Of a DNA stretch of 64,000 bases, positions 42,748-51,730 are shown in pieces. A program made the translations under genes and the position numbers. Positions within the stretch are counted from its first letter, which is position 1. Every line of letters begins with the position of its first letter. Source of the stretch: an uncultured Erythrobacteraceae bacterium. Its GTDB lineage: Bacteria > Pseudomonadota > Alphaproteobacteria > Sphingomonadales > Sphingomonadaceae. The notes beneath the pieces were generated by a model, which saw only the letters and a list, made by a program, of their open reading frames with translations, ran no database searches and had not been told where the DNA came from. The DNA is taken from the NCBI GenBank assembly GCA_946482075.1, contig CAMLQG010000004.1, positions 1-64,000 on the forward strand, read 5' to 3'.

Positions 42748-43206
42748 TCAGACGGCCTGCGCGAGCCGTTCCCTCAGGCGCAGGATCGCGCCGGGCCGCA
42801 TTTCGAAGCGCTGGCGCCACGCATTGTCCAGCCGCGAGATGCGGGCATGGAAGCGTTCCGTGGTCTCGATCAGTTCGCGGATCTCGGGATCGAGGAGCGC
42901 CAGCCGCTCGGGCTCCGCGGCGGGAGCTGCCAGCGGAAGGCGGCCATGGCGGCGAAGCTGGAATTCGCTGAGCTCGCCCTTGAAATAGGCGCGCTGGTTC
43001 AGCAGCCAGGCGATGGCGTGCATCATCCGCGTGGTCGTGCGCAACGCCTCGCAGGACAGGGCGATCCGCGCCAGATCCTCATCTTCGGAAAAGCGGTCCA
43101 GCCGGCCGGACATGTCGAACGCGGCGCGCACTTCGTCGGCAAGCATCATGGCTTCGCTGTAGAGCGCCTCGACGATGTGAGGGTTTATGTTGGCGGGCTT
43201 GGTCAT
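42748..43206 (-). CDS. DUF1465 family protein
   Basis: Helical protein of 152 residues matching the alphaproteobacterial DUF1465 family: PHIVEALYSEAMMLADEVRA, LARIALSCEALRTTTRMMHA, IAWLLNQRAYFKGELSEFQL. No membrane segment or signal peptide. The family occurs widely in alphaproteobacteria and is sometimes linked to cell-cycle or motility control, but no function can be claimed here. ATG 43206 follows GTGGAG; a longer frame to 43260 has no clear site. Its stop abuts the glpK stop (convergent). Two small YdcH-type genes lie upstream. Confidence 0.85.
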   Translation of the reverse strand: MTKPANINPHIVEALYSEAMMLADEVRAAFDMSGRLDRFSEDEDLARIALSCEALRTTTRMMHAIAWLLNQRAYFKGELSEFQLRRHGRLPLAAPAAEPERLALLDPEIRELIETTERFHARISRLDNAWRQRFEMRPGAILRLRERLAQAV

Positions 43207-43388
43207 CTCCACGCTGAGGGCTAATCGAGCGAGGCAAGGAAAACCACTGGGTGAGGGCACTTATCCCCCCGCAAAATTACGGCTGTCCCGCAGCGAAACT
43301 CTTTGTCGGGATAAATCTGTAGGGGTGATTCAGACCGGGACAGTTTTGTGTTCGAGTCGCACTTGGAAGGGAGCGATCAGAGCCCCGT

Positions 43389-43571
43389 TCATGCGATGAT
43401 GTCGGGCAGCAAATGGTCTTCCAGCATCGCGATCTGATCCTTCAGGCGCAGCTTGCGCTTCTTCAGCCGGGCGATCTGCAACTGATCCTGGCTGCCCGAA
43501 GCCGTCAGCGCATCGATCGCCGCGTCGAGGTCCCTGTGTTCGATGCGAAGGCTTTCCAGCCGCTTACGCAT
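43389..43571 (-). CDS. YdcH/DUF465 family small protein
   Basis: A 60-residue two-helix protein of the YdcH (DUF465) type: MRKRLESLRIEHRDLDAAID, then QDQLQIARLKKRKLRLKDQI and AMLEDHLLP. The RLKKxKLxLKDxI pattern is the family signature. ATG 43571 has GAAGAAGAG upstream; a GTG five codons earlier is possible. The longer frame to 43766 overlaps the divergent ydcH-like gene and is rejected. Function unknown. It is one of a divergent pair with 43781-43936. Confidence 0.82.
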   Translation of the reverse strand: MRKRLESLRIEHRDLDAAIDALTASGSQDQLQIARLKKRKLRLKDQIAMLEDHLLPDIIA

Positions 43572-43780
43572 CTCTTCTTCGTTCACCAGCCGTTCGCCTT
43601 CGCACTCGATGTCAAAACGCGCTTCATCGCATCTCCGCAATTTCCTGCCGATTGCTTGCAGAAGCGCTTCGCAAACTAGGCATATTATGTTTCTATGACA
43701 ATCGCGCGGCTCTCGCCGTTGCTGGCGAGACCACTCGGGGCGGTTCCCGGGGATGCGCGGCAGCAAAGAGGAGATAGCCG

Positions 43781-43936
43781 ATGGAATCGTCGCATGTCAG
43801 CGCGTTGCAGCTCAAGCATGAGGGTCTGGAAAAGCGGATCCGTGAAGAGATGGGCCGCCCCTCGCCGGATGAGACGATCCTGCAGACGCTGAAGAAGCAG
43901 AAGCTGCGAATCAAGGAAGAGATCATCCTGCGCTGA
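43781..43936 (+). CDS. YdcH/DUF465 family small protein (second copy)
   Basis: A 51-codon gene encoding a second YdcH-type protein: MESSHVSALQLKHEGLEKRI, PSPDETILQTLKKQKLRIKE and EIILR. The LKKQKLRIKEEI segment matches LKKRKLRLKDQI of the divergent gene at 43389. A strong ribosome-binding site (GAGGAG) precedes ATG 43781. It is divergent from its paralogue and 114 bp upstream of ptsP, with which it may be transcribed. It resembles similar small genes found in pairs in alphaproteobacteria. Function unknown. Confidence 0.82.
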   Translation: MESSHVSALQLKHEGLEKRIREEMGRPSPDETILQTLKKQKLRIKEEIILR

Positions 43937-44050
43937 TTGATACGTAAGGAGCCCGTCCGGCGGCGGCGCACAGATCGTATTGACGGAAAGGCAGCATATT
44001 TCGCTCGCCTCGGCATTCCAAAATGCCTCGATCTGCGATAGGCGCCTGAT

Positions 44051-46321
44051 ATGACTGCCGCTACCGCCGCACGGGCAATCCTCATCCGCCTTCACGAGGT
44101 CATGGCATCGCGTCTGCACGCGCAGGCCAAACTCAACCAGGTCGTCGAAATCATCGGCGAATGCTTGGATAGCGAGGTGTGCTCCATCTATCTCCTGCGC
44201 GAAGGCATGCTTGAACTGTTCGCGACCCGAGGCCTCAATCAGAGCGCCGTCCACGTCACGCGCATGGCGGTGGGCGAAGGTCTTACCGGCACCATCGCCG
44301 AGAATATCGAGACGCTGAACCTGGCCGAAGCGGCCGCTCATCCGGACTTCTCCTATCGCCCCGAAACGGGGGAAGACAAGTTCCACTCCTTCGCCGGCGT
44401 ACCGATCGTGCGGCGCCAGCGTTCGGTGGGGGTGCTCTGCGTCCAGCATGTCGAGCCGCGCCGTTACGAGGAAGTCGAGATCGAAGCGCTTCAGACCACG
44501 GCCATGGTGCTGGCGGAGTTGATCGCCAATGCAGAGCTGATCGACGAAGACGACATGCTGGGCAACAACCCGGCGTTCAACAGCCCCGAAGTGCTGCAGG
44601 GCCTTTCGCTGGTGAAGGGCCTCGCGAGCGGTGTGGCCGTGTTCCATCAGCCGCGCGTCACGGTCGAGCATGTCGTGGCCGAGGATACGGAAGCCGAACG
44701 GCAGCGCGTCTTCCTCGCCTTCGACAAGATGCGCGAACAGATCGACCGCATGGCCAACCAGGCGGAATTCGGTGTGGGCGGGGAGCATGAGGAGGTCCTC
44801 GCTACATACAAGATGTTCGCTTACGATGAAGGCTGGGCTCGTCGGATTCGCGAAGCGATCGATTCCGGCCTGACCGCCGAAGCGGCGATCGAACGCGTCC
44901 AGCAGCGCACCCGGATGCGGATGCGCGAGATCGACGATCCGCTGCTTGCCGAACGCATGCACGATCTCGAGGATCTCTCCAACCGGCTGATCCGCATCGT
45001 CTCGGGCCAGCTCGGCACTGCTGCCACCCAGGGCCTGCGCAACGACACGATTCTGGTCGCGCGCAATCTCGGTCCGGCCGAACTGCTCGAATATGATCGC
45101 CGCCGCCTGAAAGGCGTGCTGCTCGAGGAAGGTTCGCTGACCGCCCATGTGGTGATCGTGGCCCGCGCTATGGGCGTGCCGGTGATCGGGCGCGTGCGCA
45201 ATCTGCGCGGGCTGCTGCGCGAAGGCGATCAGTTGCTGCTCGACGGGGATAATGGGCGGGCGACGGTGCGGCCGACGCAATCGGTGATCGAGGCGTTCGA
45301 AGCGCGTTACGCCAAGAATCGTGAGCGGCAGGCGGCTTATGCCAAGCTGCGCGATGTCGAACCGATCACGAAGGACGGCACGCGGATCACGGTGATGATC
45401 AATGCCGGCCTGCGTGATGATCTGCCGGCACTGAAGATGACGGGCGCGGACGGCATCGGGTTGTTCCGTACGGAATTCCAGTTCCTGGTCGCCGCGGCGC
45501 TCCCGCAGCGCGAACGCCAGACGCGGCTCTACAAGGATGTGCTGGAAGCCGCGGGCGACAAGCCGGTGATCTTCCGCACGGTGGATGTCGGCGGCGACAA
45601 GGCGCTGCCCTATCTGCGCGAGGGCGACGAGCGGAATGACGAGAATCCGGCGATGGGCTGGCGCGCGCTGCGCCTGGCGCTGGAACGCGAAGGGCTGTTG
45701 AAGGCCCAGGCCCGCGCCCTGCTGGAAGCCTCCGCCGGTCGCACGCTGCATGTGATGTTCCCGATGGTTTCCGAACCCTGGGAATTCGACGCTGCGCGCG
45801 ACGTGTTCGAAGGACAGAAAGCCTTCCTCAAGCAGCAGAAGAAGCTGCTCCCCGAAAGCATCCGCTATGGCGCGATGCTGGAAGTGCCGGCGCTGGCCGA
45901 AATGCTGGATGTGCTGCTGCCGAAACTCTCTTTCCTGTCGATCGGCACCAACGATCTTACGCAGTTCCTGTTCGCGGCGGATCGGGCCAATCCGAAGCTT
46001 GCGGAACGATACGACTGGGTCGGCCCCCCGATCCTGCGCTTCCTGCGCCGTATCGTGCGCGCCACTTGCGACACGCCGGTGCAGTTGGGCGTCTGCGGCG
46101 AAATGGGCGGCAGGCGGCTGGAAGCGCTGGCGCTGCTGGGCGTGGGCATCCGCCGGCTGTCGATCACGCCCGCCGCCGTCGGTCCGATCAAGGAACTGGT
46201 CGGCAAGGTTGATCTCGTGGAGCTGGCTGAAGCGGTGGAAGGCTGGCTCGCCCGGCCGCCGGCCAGCCTGCGGACGGAATTGAAGCTCTGGGCCGAAGCG
46301 CGCGGGATCGATCTCGACTAA
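44051..46321 (+). CDS. ptsP: Phosphoenolpyruvate-protein phosphotransferase, nitrogen PTS enzyme I
   Basis: EI-Ntr of 756 residues. It phosphorylates NPr with PEP, starting a regulatory phosphorelay tied to nitrogen and carbon status. An N-terminal GAF domain (about 20-160; SFAGVPIVRRQRSVGVLCVQ) is followed by the PEP-utilising domains: the phospho-acceptor His366 in GSLTAHVVIVARAMGVPV, GIGLFRTEFQFLVA, and the PEP-binding barrel with FLSIGTNDLTQFLFAADRAN and GVCGEMGGRRLEAL. Length and order are normal. NPr and EIIA-Ntr are not in the window. The start is ATG 44051. Confidence 0.95.
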   Translation: MTAATAARAILIRLHEVMASRLHAQAKLNQVVEIIGECLDSEVCSIYLLREGMLELFATRGLNQSAVHVTRMAVGEGLTGTIAENIETLNLAEAAAHPDFSYRPETGEDKFHSFAGVPIVRRQRSVGVLCVQHVEPRRYEEVEIEALQTTAMVLAELIANAELIDEDDMLGNNPAFNSPEVLQGLSLVKGLASGVAVFHQPRVTVEHVVAEDTEAERQRVFLAFDKMREQIDRMANQAEFGVGGEHEEVLATYKMFAYDEGWARRIREAIDSGLTAEAAIERVQQRTRMRMREIDDPLLAERMHDLEDLSNRLIRIVSGQLGTAATQGLRNDTILVARNLGPAELLEYDRRRLKGVLLEEGSLTAHVVIVARAMGVPVIGRVRNLRGLLREGDQLLLDGDNGRATVRPTQSVIEAFEARYAKNRERQAAYAKLRDVEPITKDGTRITVMINAGLRDDLPALKMTGADGIGLFRTEFQFLVAAALPQRERQTRLYKDVLEAAGDKPVIFRTVDVGGDKALPYLREGDERNDENPAMGWRALRLALEREGLLKAQARALLEASAGRTLHVMFPMVSEPWEFDAARDVFEGQKAFLKQQKKLLPESIRYGAMLEVPALAEMLDVLLPKLSFLSIGTNDLTQFLFAADRANPKLAERYDWVGPPILRFLRRIVRATCDTPVQLGVCGEMGGRRLEALALLGVGIRRLSITPAAVGPIKELVGKVDLVELAEAVEGWLARPPASLRTELKLWAEARGIDLD

Positions 46322-46457
46322 CGTCATATTTGAGTGCGAAGTAGGTTCATCGCAGCTGAAGCCCGGCTCGGCGCAGGTCGATGTGTGCCTATCCCGGCAG
46401 CCTTGACTTGATGGAGTGGCGCTTCTTGTTTGCTGCGCGCGATGGACGGGAGCCGCG

Positions 46458-47327
46458 ATGAGTGAAGAGTTCGAGCAAGCACAGGGGGAATTCCCGCTGC
46501 GGCCAATCGGCGAGCGCCTCAAGCGCGCGCGCGAAGCCGCTGGCCTGAGCCTCGAACAGGTCTCTGCCGAAACCCGCATCAGTACGCGCCATCTCGAAAT
46601 GATCGAGCAGGGGCGTTTTTCCGCCTTGCCCGCGCGCACCTACGCCATCGGTTTCTCGCGCACCTATGCCCGGCAGGTCGGCTTCGACGAGAAGGAAGCG
46701 GTGGCAGAAGTGCGTGCCGCACTCGACGCGTCGGATGACAGCCGCGCTCGCCGCAATGTCAGCGCGTTCGAACCCGGCGATCCGGCCCGCATCCCTTCGG
46801 CCCGGCTGGGCTGGGTCGCGGCGCTGCTGGCATTGTTGGCACTGGGAGGAGCGTTCTTCTTCTACCGTTCCTTCTTCGCCCCGGGCGCGACGTTGCCGGC
46901 CCTGAACGCGCCCGCGCCGGAGCCCTCCGCCGCGAAGCCGCGCGTCGCGCCGCCTGCCGGTTCGCCAGTTCCGGTTATCGCGAGCGGGCCGGTCATTTTC
47001 ACGGCGATGGAAGACGGTCTGTGGATCAAGTTCTACGATGCGACGGGCAAGAGCCTGTTGCAGAAGCGGATGGCCAAGGACGAAAGTTTCGCCGTGCCTG
47101 CCGATGCGCAGGGGCCGCTGGTCTGGACCGGGCGGCCTGACGCTTTCGCTATCACGGTCGGTGGCAGGCCGGTTCCGCGCCTGGCGGACCAGCAAGGCAT
47201 CATGAAGGATGTGCCGGTCACCGCGCAGGCGCTGCTGGCGCGCAGGCCGCAAGCCGCGATAGCGCCTGCCGGGAGCGAGGAGGGCGGCGCGGTCGCGCCC
47301 GCAAATCGCGCTTCTCCCACAGATTAG
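46458..47327 (+). CDS. RodZ-like helix-turn-helix membrane protein (DUF4115)
   Basis: A 289-residue protein with an N-terminal HTH (about 20-85: RLKRAREAAGLSLEQVSAET, FSALPARTYAIGFSRTYARQ), a single membrane helix (RLGWVAALLALLALGGAFFF), a Pro/Ala-rich linker and a C-terminal DUF4115 domain (FTAMEDGLWIKFYDATGKSL, then FAITVGGRPVPRLADQQGIM). This is the RodZ layout; RodZ links MreB to the cell wall. The start is ATG 46458 with GGGAG upstream; the longer frame from 46416 lacks one. The YbgF/CpoB-like gene follows in the same direction. Whether it is the true RodZ or a paralogue cannot be told. Confidence 0.85.
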   Translation: MSEEFEQAQGEFPLRPIGERLKRAREAAGLSLEQVSAETRISTRHLEMIEQGRFSALPARTYAIGFSRTYARQVGFDEKEAVAEVRAALDASDDSRARRNVSAFEPGDPARIPSARLGWVAALLALLALGGAFFFYRSFFAPGATLPALNAPAPEPSAAKPRVAPPAGSPVPVIASGPVIFTAMEDGLWIKFYDATGKSLLQKRMAKDESFAVPADAQGPLVWTGRPDAFAITVGGRPVPRLADQQGIMKDVPVTAQALLARRPQAAIAPAGSEEGGAVAPANRASPTD

Positions 47328-47440
47328 TTAATTCCCGAACTCGACAGCCGGGGCGGCTCTGCGTCATGTTGCACCGCATCGTTCAGCCATGGTTCGGCTT
47401 GCCGGCCCCAAGCTGCGGTGTAGAGGACAGGAGCGGTTGG

Positions 47441-48337
47441 ATGGTCAGGGGAATGGCGCGGTCGCGCGTGTTGGGATTGGTCGCGGCGATTGTGGCGATG
47501 GGGGCGACGGCAATGCCGGCGCAGGCCCAGCAGATCGACGAAGCGCGCATCCGCAAGCTGGAAAGCGAGATCAGCGCGCTTCAGCGCAAGGTCTTCCCCG
47601 GCGGGGCGGGGCGCTACTTCACGCCTGAAACGGGTGGGCAGGCCACCACGACCGGGCCGGCCCTGACGCCTGCCACCACGGCCACCACCGACATGCTCGC
47701 TCGGCTGGATGCGATGGAATCTCAGCTCAAGCAGCTGACTTCGCAGGTTGAAACCAACAGCGATGCAATCGCCAAGCTTTCCACGCGGGTATCGGCCCTG
47801 GAGCCGAAAGTGGTTCCGCCCGTGCCGGCGGGTTCCACTGTCCCGCCCGGTGCGGGTGTGACGCCCAAGCCGCCGGTCGTCTCGTCGCCCAAGCCGAGTG
47901 CGGAGCGGATCGCGGCCGTACAGGCGATCATCAAGCCCGCCACGGGCGATGCGGGCGAAGACGAGTACAATTACGGTTACCGCCTGTGGGAAGCGAAATT
48001 CTATCCCGAGGCGATCCAGCAGCTGAATTCCTACGTCACCAATTATCCTGGGCACGCGCGGATCAGCTTCGGCCGCAACCTGCTGGGCCGCGCCTATCTG
48101 GATGAAGGCAAGCCGCGCGAAGCGGCGAGCTGGTTCCTGAAGAACTATCAGGGCGACAAGCAAGGTGCGCGGGCGGGCGACAGCCTGCTCTATCTCGCCA
48201 ATTCGATGATCGCGGCCGGCGATACCAACCGCGCCTGCATCGCACTGGCCGAATTCGGCGACACCTATCCCGCGCTCGCGGCCGGGCGGCTGAAGTCCGA
48301 CTACGAAGCGAGCCGCAGAAAAGTGACCTGCAGATAG
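47441..48337 (+). CDS. CpoB/YbgF-like periplasmic TPR protein
   Basis: Secreted protein of 298 residues. The signal peptide (RVLGLVAAIVAMGATAMPAQ-AQQ) is followed by a short coiled coil (IRKLESEISALQRKVFPGG), a Thr/Pro-rich linker, a second helix (MLARLDAMESQLKQLTSQVE) and C-terminal TPR repeats (YNYGYRLWEAKFYPEAIQQL, ISFGRNLLGRAYLDEGKPRE). This is the layout of CpoB/YbgF, which coordinates cell-wall synthesis with Tol-Pal constriction. The Tol-Pal genes are absent here. The start is taken as ATG 47441. It precedes tilS by 11 bp, as YbgF-like genes do in several alphaproteobacteria. Confidence 0.87.
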   Translation: MVRGMARSRVLGLVAAIVAMGATAMPAQAQQIDEARIRKLESEISALQRKVFPGGAGRYFTPETGGQATTTGPALTPATTATTDMLARLDAMESQLKQLTSQVETNSDAIAKLSTRVSALEPKVVPPVPAGSTVPPGAGVTPKPPVVSSPKPSAERIAAVQAIIKPATGDAGEDEYNYGYRLWEAKFYPEAIQQLNSYVTNYPGHARISFGRNLLGRAYLDEGKPREAASWFLKNYQGDKQGARAGDSLLYLANSMIAAGDTNRACIALAEFGDTYPALAAGRLKSDYEASRRKVTCR

Positions 48338-48348
48338 GACGCTCGGCC

Positions 48349-49335
48349 TTGAACGCACCCTTCAGCTATCCGACTGAAACGGCTCCTCACCCGCTGATCG
48401 CGCGCTTCGCCGGCGATCTCGCCAAAGTGTGGCCGGAAGGGGAGAAGATCGGCCTCGCCGTGTCGGGCGGACCGGATTCGCTGGCGCTGCTGCTGCTGGT
48501 GGATGCGGTCATGCCGGGCCGGGTGGAAGTGGCCACGGTCGATCATGGGCTGCGGGCGGAAAGCGCGTCGGAAGCGGCGATGGTGGCGGAGCTGTGTTCG
48601 GGCCACGGCATCCCGCACGAGATCCTGTCGGTGAAAGTGCCGCCGGGCAACATCCAGGAGCAGGCGCGCAACGCGCGTTACGCTGCGCTGGGCGAATGGG
48701 CCGCGCGGCGCGGGTTGAGCGCCATCGCCACGGCGCATCATGCCGATGACCAGGCCGAAACCTTCATCATGCGGCTCAACCGCGCGAGCGGCGTGGCTGG
48801 CCTCGCGGGCGTTCGGGTCCGGGGCGTGGTGCCGAGGACCAACGTCGCCCTCGTTCGCCCCCTGCTGGCCTGGCGGCGGGCGGAACTGGCGGAACTGATC
48901 AGCGCTGCCGGGCTCGATGCAGTCCAGGATCCCAGCAACGAGGACGAGCGGTTCGATCGTGTCCGGATTCGCAGGGCGCTGCAAAGCTGCGACTGGCTGG
49001 ACGTGCCCGCTCTCGCGCTGAGCGCCAGCCATCTGGCGGAAGCGGAGAATGTCATTCTGTGGACAGTGCTCCGCGAATGGGATGAGCGCGTGCGGGTGAC
49101 GGAAGACGGCATCTATTACCGCCCCTTCGCGCCCCCGCTGATCCAGCTGCGCGTGCTCCTGCGCGCGATCGTGATGCTGGGCGGCAATCCGCGCGGGAGC
49201 GAGGCTGCTACGCTGCTGGCCCGCCTACAGGCCGGGCGTGACGGAACGCTGGCGGGCGTGGTGGCCCGGTCGAAAGGCGGCGAATGGGTCTTCCGGCGCG
49301 AACCGCCGAGGCGGGGTGGCGCAATCCGGCATTAG
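48349..49335 (+). CDS. tilS: tRNA(Ile)-lysidine synthase
   Basis: TilS modifies C34 of tRNA-Ile(CAU) to lysidine so that it reads AUA; 328 residues, a short alphaproteobacterial form. The PP-loop motif SGGPDSLALLLLVDAV (about residues 40-55), VDHGLRAESASEAAMVAELC, and TAHHADDQAETFIMRLNRAS with RGVVPRTNVALVRPLLAW identify the N-terminal ATPase domain. The C-terminal substrate-recognition part is reduced. The start is TTG 48349, 11 bp after the CpoB-like gene, following AGGAC. An essential gene in most bacteria. Confidence 0.93.
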   Translation: MNAPFSYPTETAPHPLIARFAGDLAKVWPEGEKIGLAVSGGPDSLALLLLVDAVMPGRVEVATVDHGLRAESASEAAMVAELCSGHGIPHEILSVKVPPGNIQEQARNARYAALGEWAARRGLSAIATAHHADDQAETFIMRLNRASGVAGLAGVRVRGVVPRTNVALVRPLLAWRRAELAELISAAGLDAVQDPSNEDERFDRVRIRRALQSCDWLDVPALALSASHLAEAENVILWTVLREWDERVRVTEDGIYYRPFAPPLIQLRVLLRAIVMLGGNPRGSEAATLLARLQAGRDGTLAGVVARSKGGEWVFRREPPRRGGAIRH

Positions 49336-49346
49336 CCGGTCAGCTA

Positions 49347-50021
49347 TCAGCTTTCGATCAGCGCCGATCCCATTTGCGCGCTCTTGCCTCTGGTGATGAT
49401 CACCCGGTCGCCCTTCCTGGCGGCGGCGAAGAGCTTGGCGGCGAATTCGTTGGGAGTGCCGATGCAGCCATGGCTGGCATAACCGTTCTCCACCGGGGCG
49501 CCGTGGATCGTGATCCCGTCCCAGGTGAGCCGCATCATATAGGGCATCTCGGCGTCGTAGAGATTGGAGACGTGATCCTTCTTCATCTCGAGGATCGGGA
49601 ACACGCCGAGCGGAGTGGGATGGTCGTCGGTGCCGAGCAGCACGGCGGCCGCGCCGATTTCGTAGCCGTTGCGGAAGACCGAGATCACCCGCGCCTCGAG
49701 ATCGACAGTGACGACCAGCGGCCCGGCGGGCACGTCCGCATCGTCCCAATGCCATTCGCCATATTTGATCGGACCGTCGATCGGCAGGATGCGTTTGATC
49801 ACGAAGGCCTGGTCGACGGGTTTCGCCGCGGGGGCGGCCCCTTGCGAGACAGGCGCTTTCTGCGCGCCGGCGTCGGGCAGGGCGAACACGTCCTGTGCGG
49901 TGATGCGCGGACCGTCGATCGCCTGCTTCTCGGCCATGACATGGCCCGTGACGGTGGCCGCTCCGAAGAACAGGATTGCGGCTCCTGCCGCAGTGCCCAG
50001 GATTTTGAGGAGAAGCTGCAT
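49347..50021 (-). CDS. L,D-transpeptidase (YkuD family)
   Basis: Periplasmic L,D-transpeptidase-like protein of 224 residues. An N-terminal signal anchor (KILGTAAGAAILFFGAATVT) precedes a linker and the YkuD domain: LVVTVDLEARVISVFRNGYE, PTPLGVFPILEMKK and the catalytic ITIHGAPVENGYASHGCIGT, with His and Cys of the HGxx...SHGC motif intact. Such enzymes form 3-3 crosslinks or attach proteins to peptidoglycan. It is convergent with tilS (11 bp apart) and has no operon partners. The specific reaction is not known. Confidence 0.9.
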   Translation of the reverse strand: MQLLLKILGTAAGAAILFFGAATVTGHVMAEKQAIDGPRITAQDVFALPDAGAQKAPVSQGAAPAAKPVDQAFVIKRILPIDGPIKYGEWHWDDADVPAGPLVVTVDLEARVISVFRNGYEIGAAAVLLGTDDHPTPLGVFPILEMKKDHVSNLYDAEMPYMMRLTWDGITIHGAPVENGYASHGCIGTPNEFAAKLFAAARKGDRVIITRGKSAQMGSALIES

Positions 50022-50133
50022 GCGAAGAATGATGCGCCGTTAGCCGATTCGATGCCAGAGCGTTGCAGCTACGCGTTCCGTTGAGGGACTCCCGTAAGCC
50101 ATAAGTTAACGTGCCGGAGGACTTCCAGCGGCT

Positions 50134-50754
50134 CTATATGCGCTTCGATCCGTTCGCCCGCCGCGCGGCCTCGCGGATCGCGCCATAATCCGGGACCGCG
50201 CGCGGGACGATCCAGCTGCCTCCGACGCACAGCACCGGTTCCAGCGCGAGCCAGTCGCGCGCCGTCGTTTCGGTGATGCCGCCGGTCGGGCAGAAGCGGC
50301 ACTGCGCGAAGGGGGCGGACAGCGCCTTCAGGGCCGGTATCCCGCCTGCCGCGATTGCCGGGAAGAACTTGAAATGGGTGAGGCCGAGATCGAGCCCGCG
50401 CATGATGTCGCCCGCGGTGGCGATGCCGGGGAGGAACGGGACGCCGGTCTCGCGGACCGCACGGGCCAGACTGTCGGTGAGGCCCGGCGAGACGATGAAT
50501 TCCGCTCCCGCCTGCACCGCCATGGCGCACTCATCGGCGTTGGTGACCGTGCCTGCGCCCACGATCGCGCCGGGCACCCGCTTCATCTCCGCGATCGCCT
50601 CGATCGCCTGGGGCGTGCGCAGCGTCACTTCGAGCACGCGCAAGCCGCCTGCCACCAGGGCTTCGGCCATCGGGCTGGCATAGGCGGCATCGTCGATCAC
50701 CAACACCGGAATCACGGGCGAGGTGCGCATGATGGTTTCGATCGAGGCGGTCAT
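50134..50754 (-). CDS. eda: 2-keto-3-deoxy-6-phosphogluconate aldolase
   Basis: Class I aldolase splitting KDPG into pyruvate and glyceraldehyde-3-phosphate, the last Entner-Doudoroff step; 206 residues. Motifs: SPVIPVLVIDDAAYASPMAE, RVLEVTLRTPQAIEAI (catalytic Glu), and THFKFFPAIAAGGIPALKAL with the Schiff-base Lys, then PTGGITETTARDWLAL. ATG 50754 overlaps the glk stop by four bases, placing it last in the zwf-edd-glk-eda operon. The longer open frame upstream is the glk shadow. Confidence 0.97.
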   Translation of the reverse strand: MTASIETIMRTSPVIPVLVIDDAAYASPMAEALVAGGLRVLEVTLRTPQAIEAIAEMKRVPGAIVGAGTVTNADECAMAVQAGAEFIVSPGLTDSLARAVRETGVPFLPGIATAGDIMRGLDLGLTHFKFFPAIAAGGIPALKALSAPFAQCRFCPTGGITETTARDWLALEPVLCVGGSWIVPRAVPDYGAIREAARRANGSKRI

Positions 50755-51728
50755 GATGGGCAATGCTCCAGTGCGAAAGCGGCCGCCGCGCCCGTCAGGC
50801 CGGGCTGGGGATGGGTGATCAGCTTGACCGGCATGGCCGCCATCATGCCTTCGTAGCGGCCCTTGGCGCGAAAACGCTGGCCGAAACCAGACGCGGCCAG
50901 CCGCTCGCGAATGCGGTAGCCGAGCCCGCCGGCGATCACGACGGCGGATGACCCATGCGCCAGCGCCAGATCGCCCGCCACGCTGCCCAGCGCCATGCAG
51001 AAGCGGTCGATCGCAGCCGAGGCGAGCTTGTCTTCTCCACTGAGCCCCAGGGTCCACAGCGTCTTGTCATCATGCTCCGGTACGGCCCAGCCTTCATATC
51101 GGGCCAGCGCGTGATAGATCTCCACGATGCCGGGACCGGACGCCACCCGCTCGGTCGAAACCCGGCGCAGCCGCTGGCGCAGCCGCGCGAGGATCGCGTC
51201 GTCGATGACGTCCACCGGGCCGAAATCGGCATGGGCCCCTTCGGTGGGCGTGACGTGGTAGCCGCCCTTGCCGTCTCGCCGGAAATAGGCGACGCCGAGA
51301 CCGGTTCCGGGGCCGATCACGCTGATCGTGCCCGACGTGGGCAGCGGTGCATCCGGCCCCGCAAGATGCGTGAACTCCGGCTCGCCGGCTCGCGCGACGC
51401 AATGGGCGACGGCGGCGAAATCATTGAGCAGAGTGAAGCGTTCGAGCCCCAAGGCGGCGGGGAGGCGCGCGGGGTCGACCGACCAGGGACTGTTGGTGAA
51501 CTGGACCACGCCCCCGGTCACCGGCCCTGCTACGGCGAGCGAGGCGGCGGGCGGCGGCCGCTGGGGCAGGCGGCCGGCGAAAGCATCCCAGGCGCGTTCG
51601 AGGCTCGCATATTCGGCCGCGGCCAGCGTCTGCGGCTCGCCCAGCGTGATGGCCCCGTTTTCCGCGATCGACGCGAGGGCGAAGCGCGCATTGGTGCCGC
51701 CGATATCGCCGACCACGATTTCGGTCAT
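50751..51728 (-). CDS. glk: Glucokinase
   Basis: ATP-dependent glucokinase of 325 residues making glucose-6-phosphate. The N-terminal phosphate motif is [17 protein letters not shown]; others include [15 protein letters not shown] and [35 protein letters not shown] matches the E. coli-type glucokinase signature, and [20 protein letters not shown] lies near the C-terminus. It lies 2 bp after edd and overlaps eda, in an operon that takes glucose through Entner-Doudoroff. Identification is secure. Confidence 0.95.
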   Translation of the reverse strand: MTEIVVGDIGGTNARFALASIAENGAITLGEPQTLAAAEYASLERAWDAFAGRLPQRPPPAASLAVAGPVTGGVVQFTNSPWSVDPARLPAALGLERFTLLNDFAAVAHCVARAGEPEFTHLAGPDAPLPTSGTISVIGPGTGLGVAYFRRDGKGGYHVTPTEGAHADFGPVDVIDDAILARLRQRLRRVSTERVASGPGIVEIYHALARYEGWAVPEHDDKTLWTLGLSGEDKLASAAIDRFCMALGSVAGDLALAHGSSAVVIAGGLGYRIRERLAASGFGQRFRAKGRYEGMMAAMPVKLITHPQPGLTGAAAAFALEHCPS

Positions 51729-51730
51729 CG

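Noticed and set aside
43685..46639. 984-codon open frame on the minus strand opposite ptsP
   Set aside because: GC-rich shadow frame: ptsP has full family motifs in the other direction, and the minus frame has no recognisable domain or ribosome-binding site.
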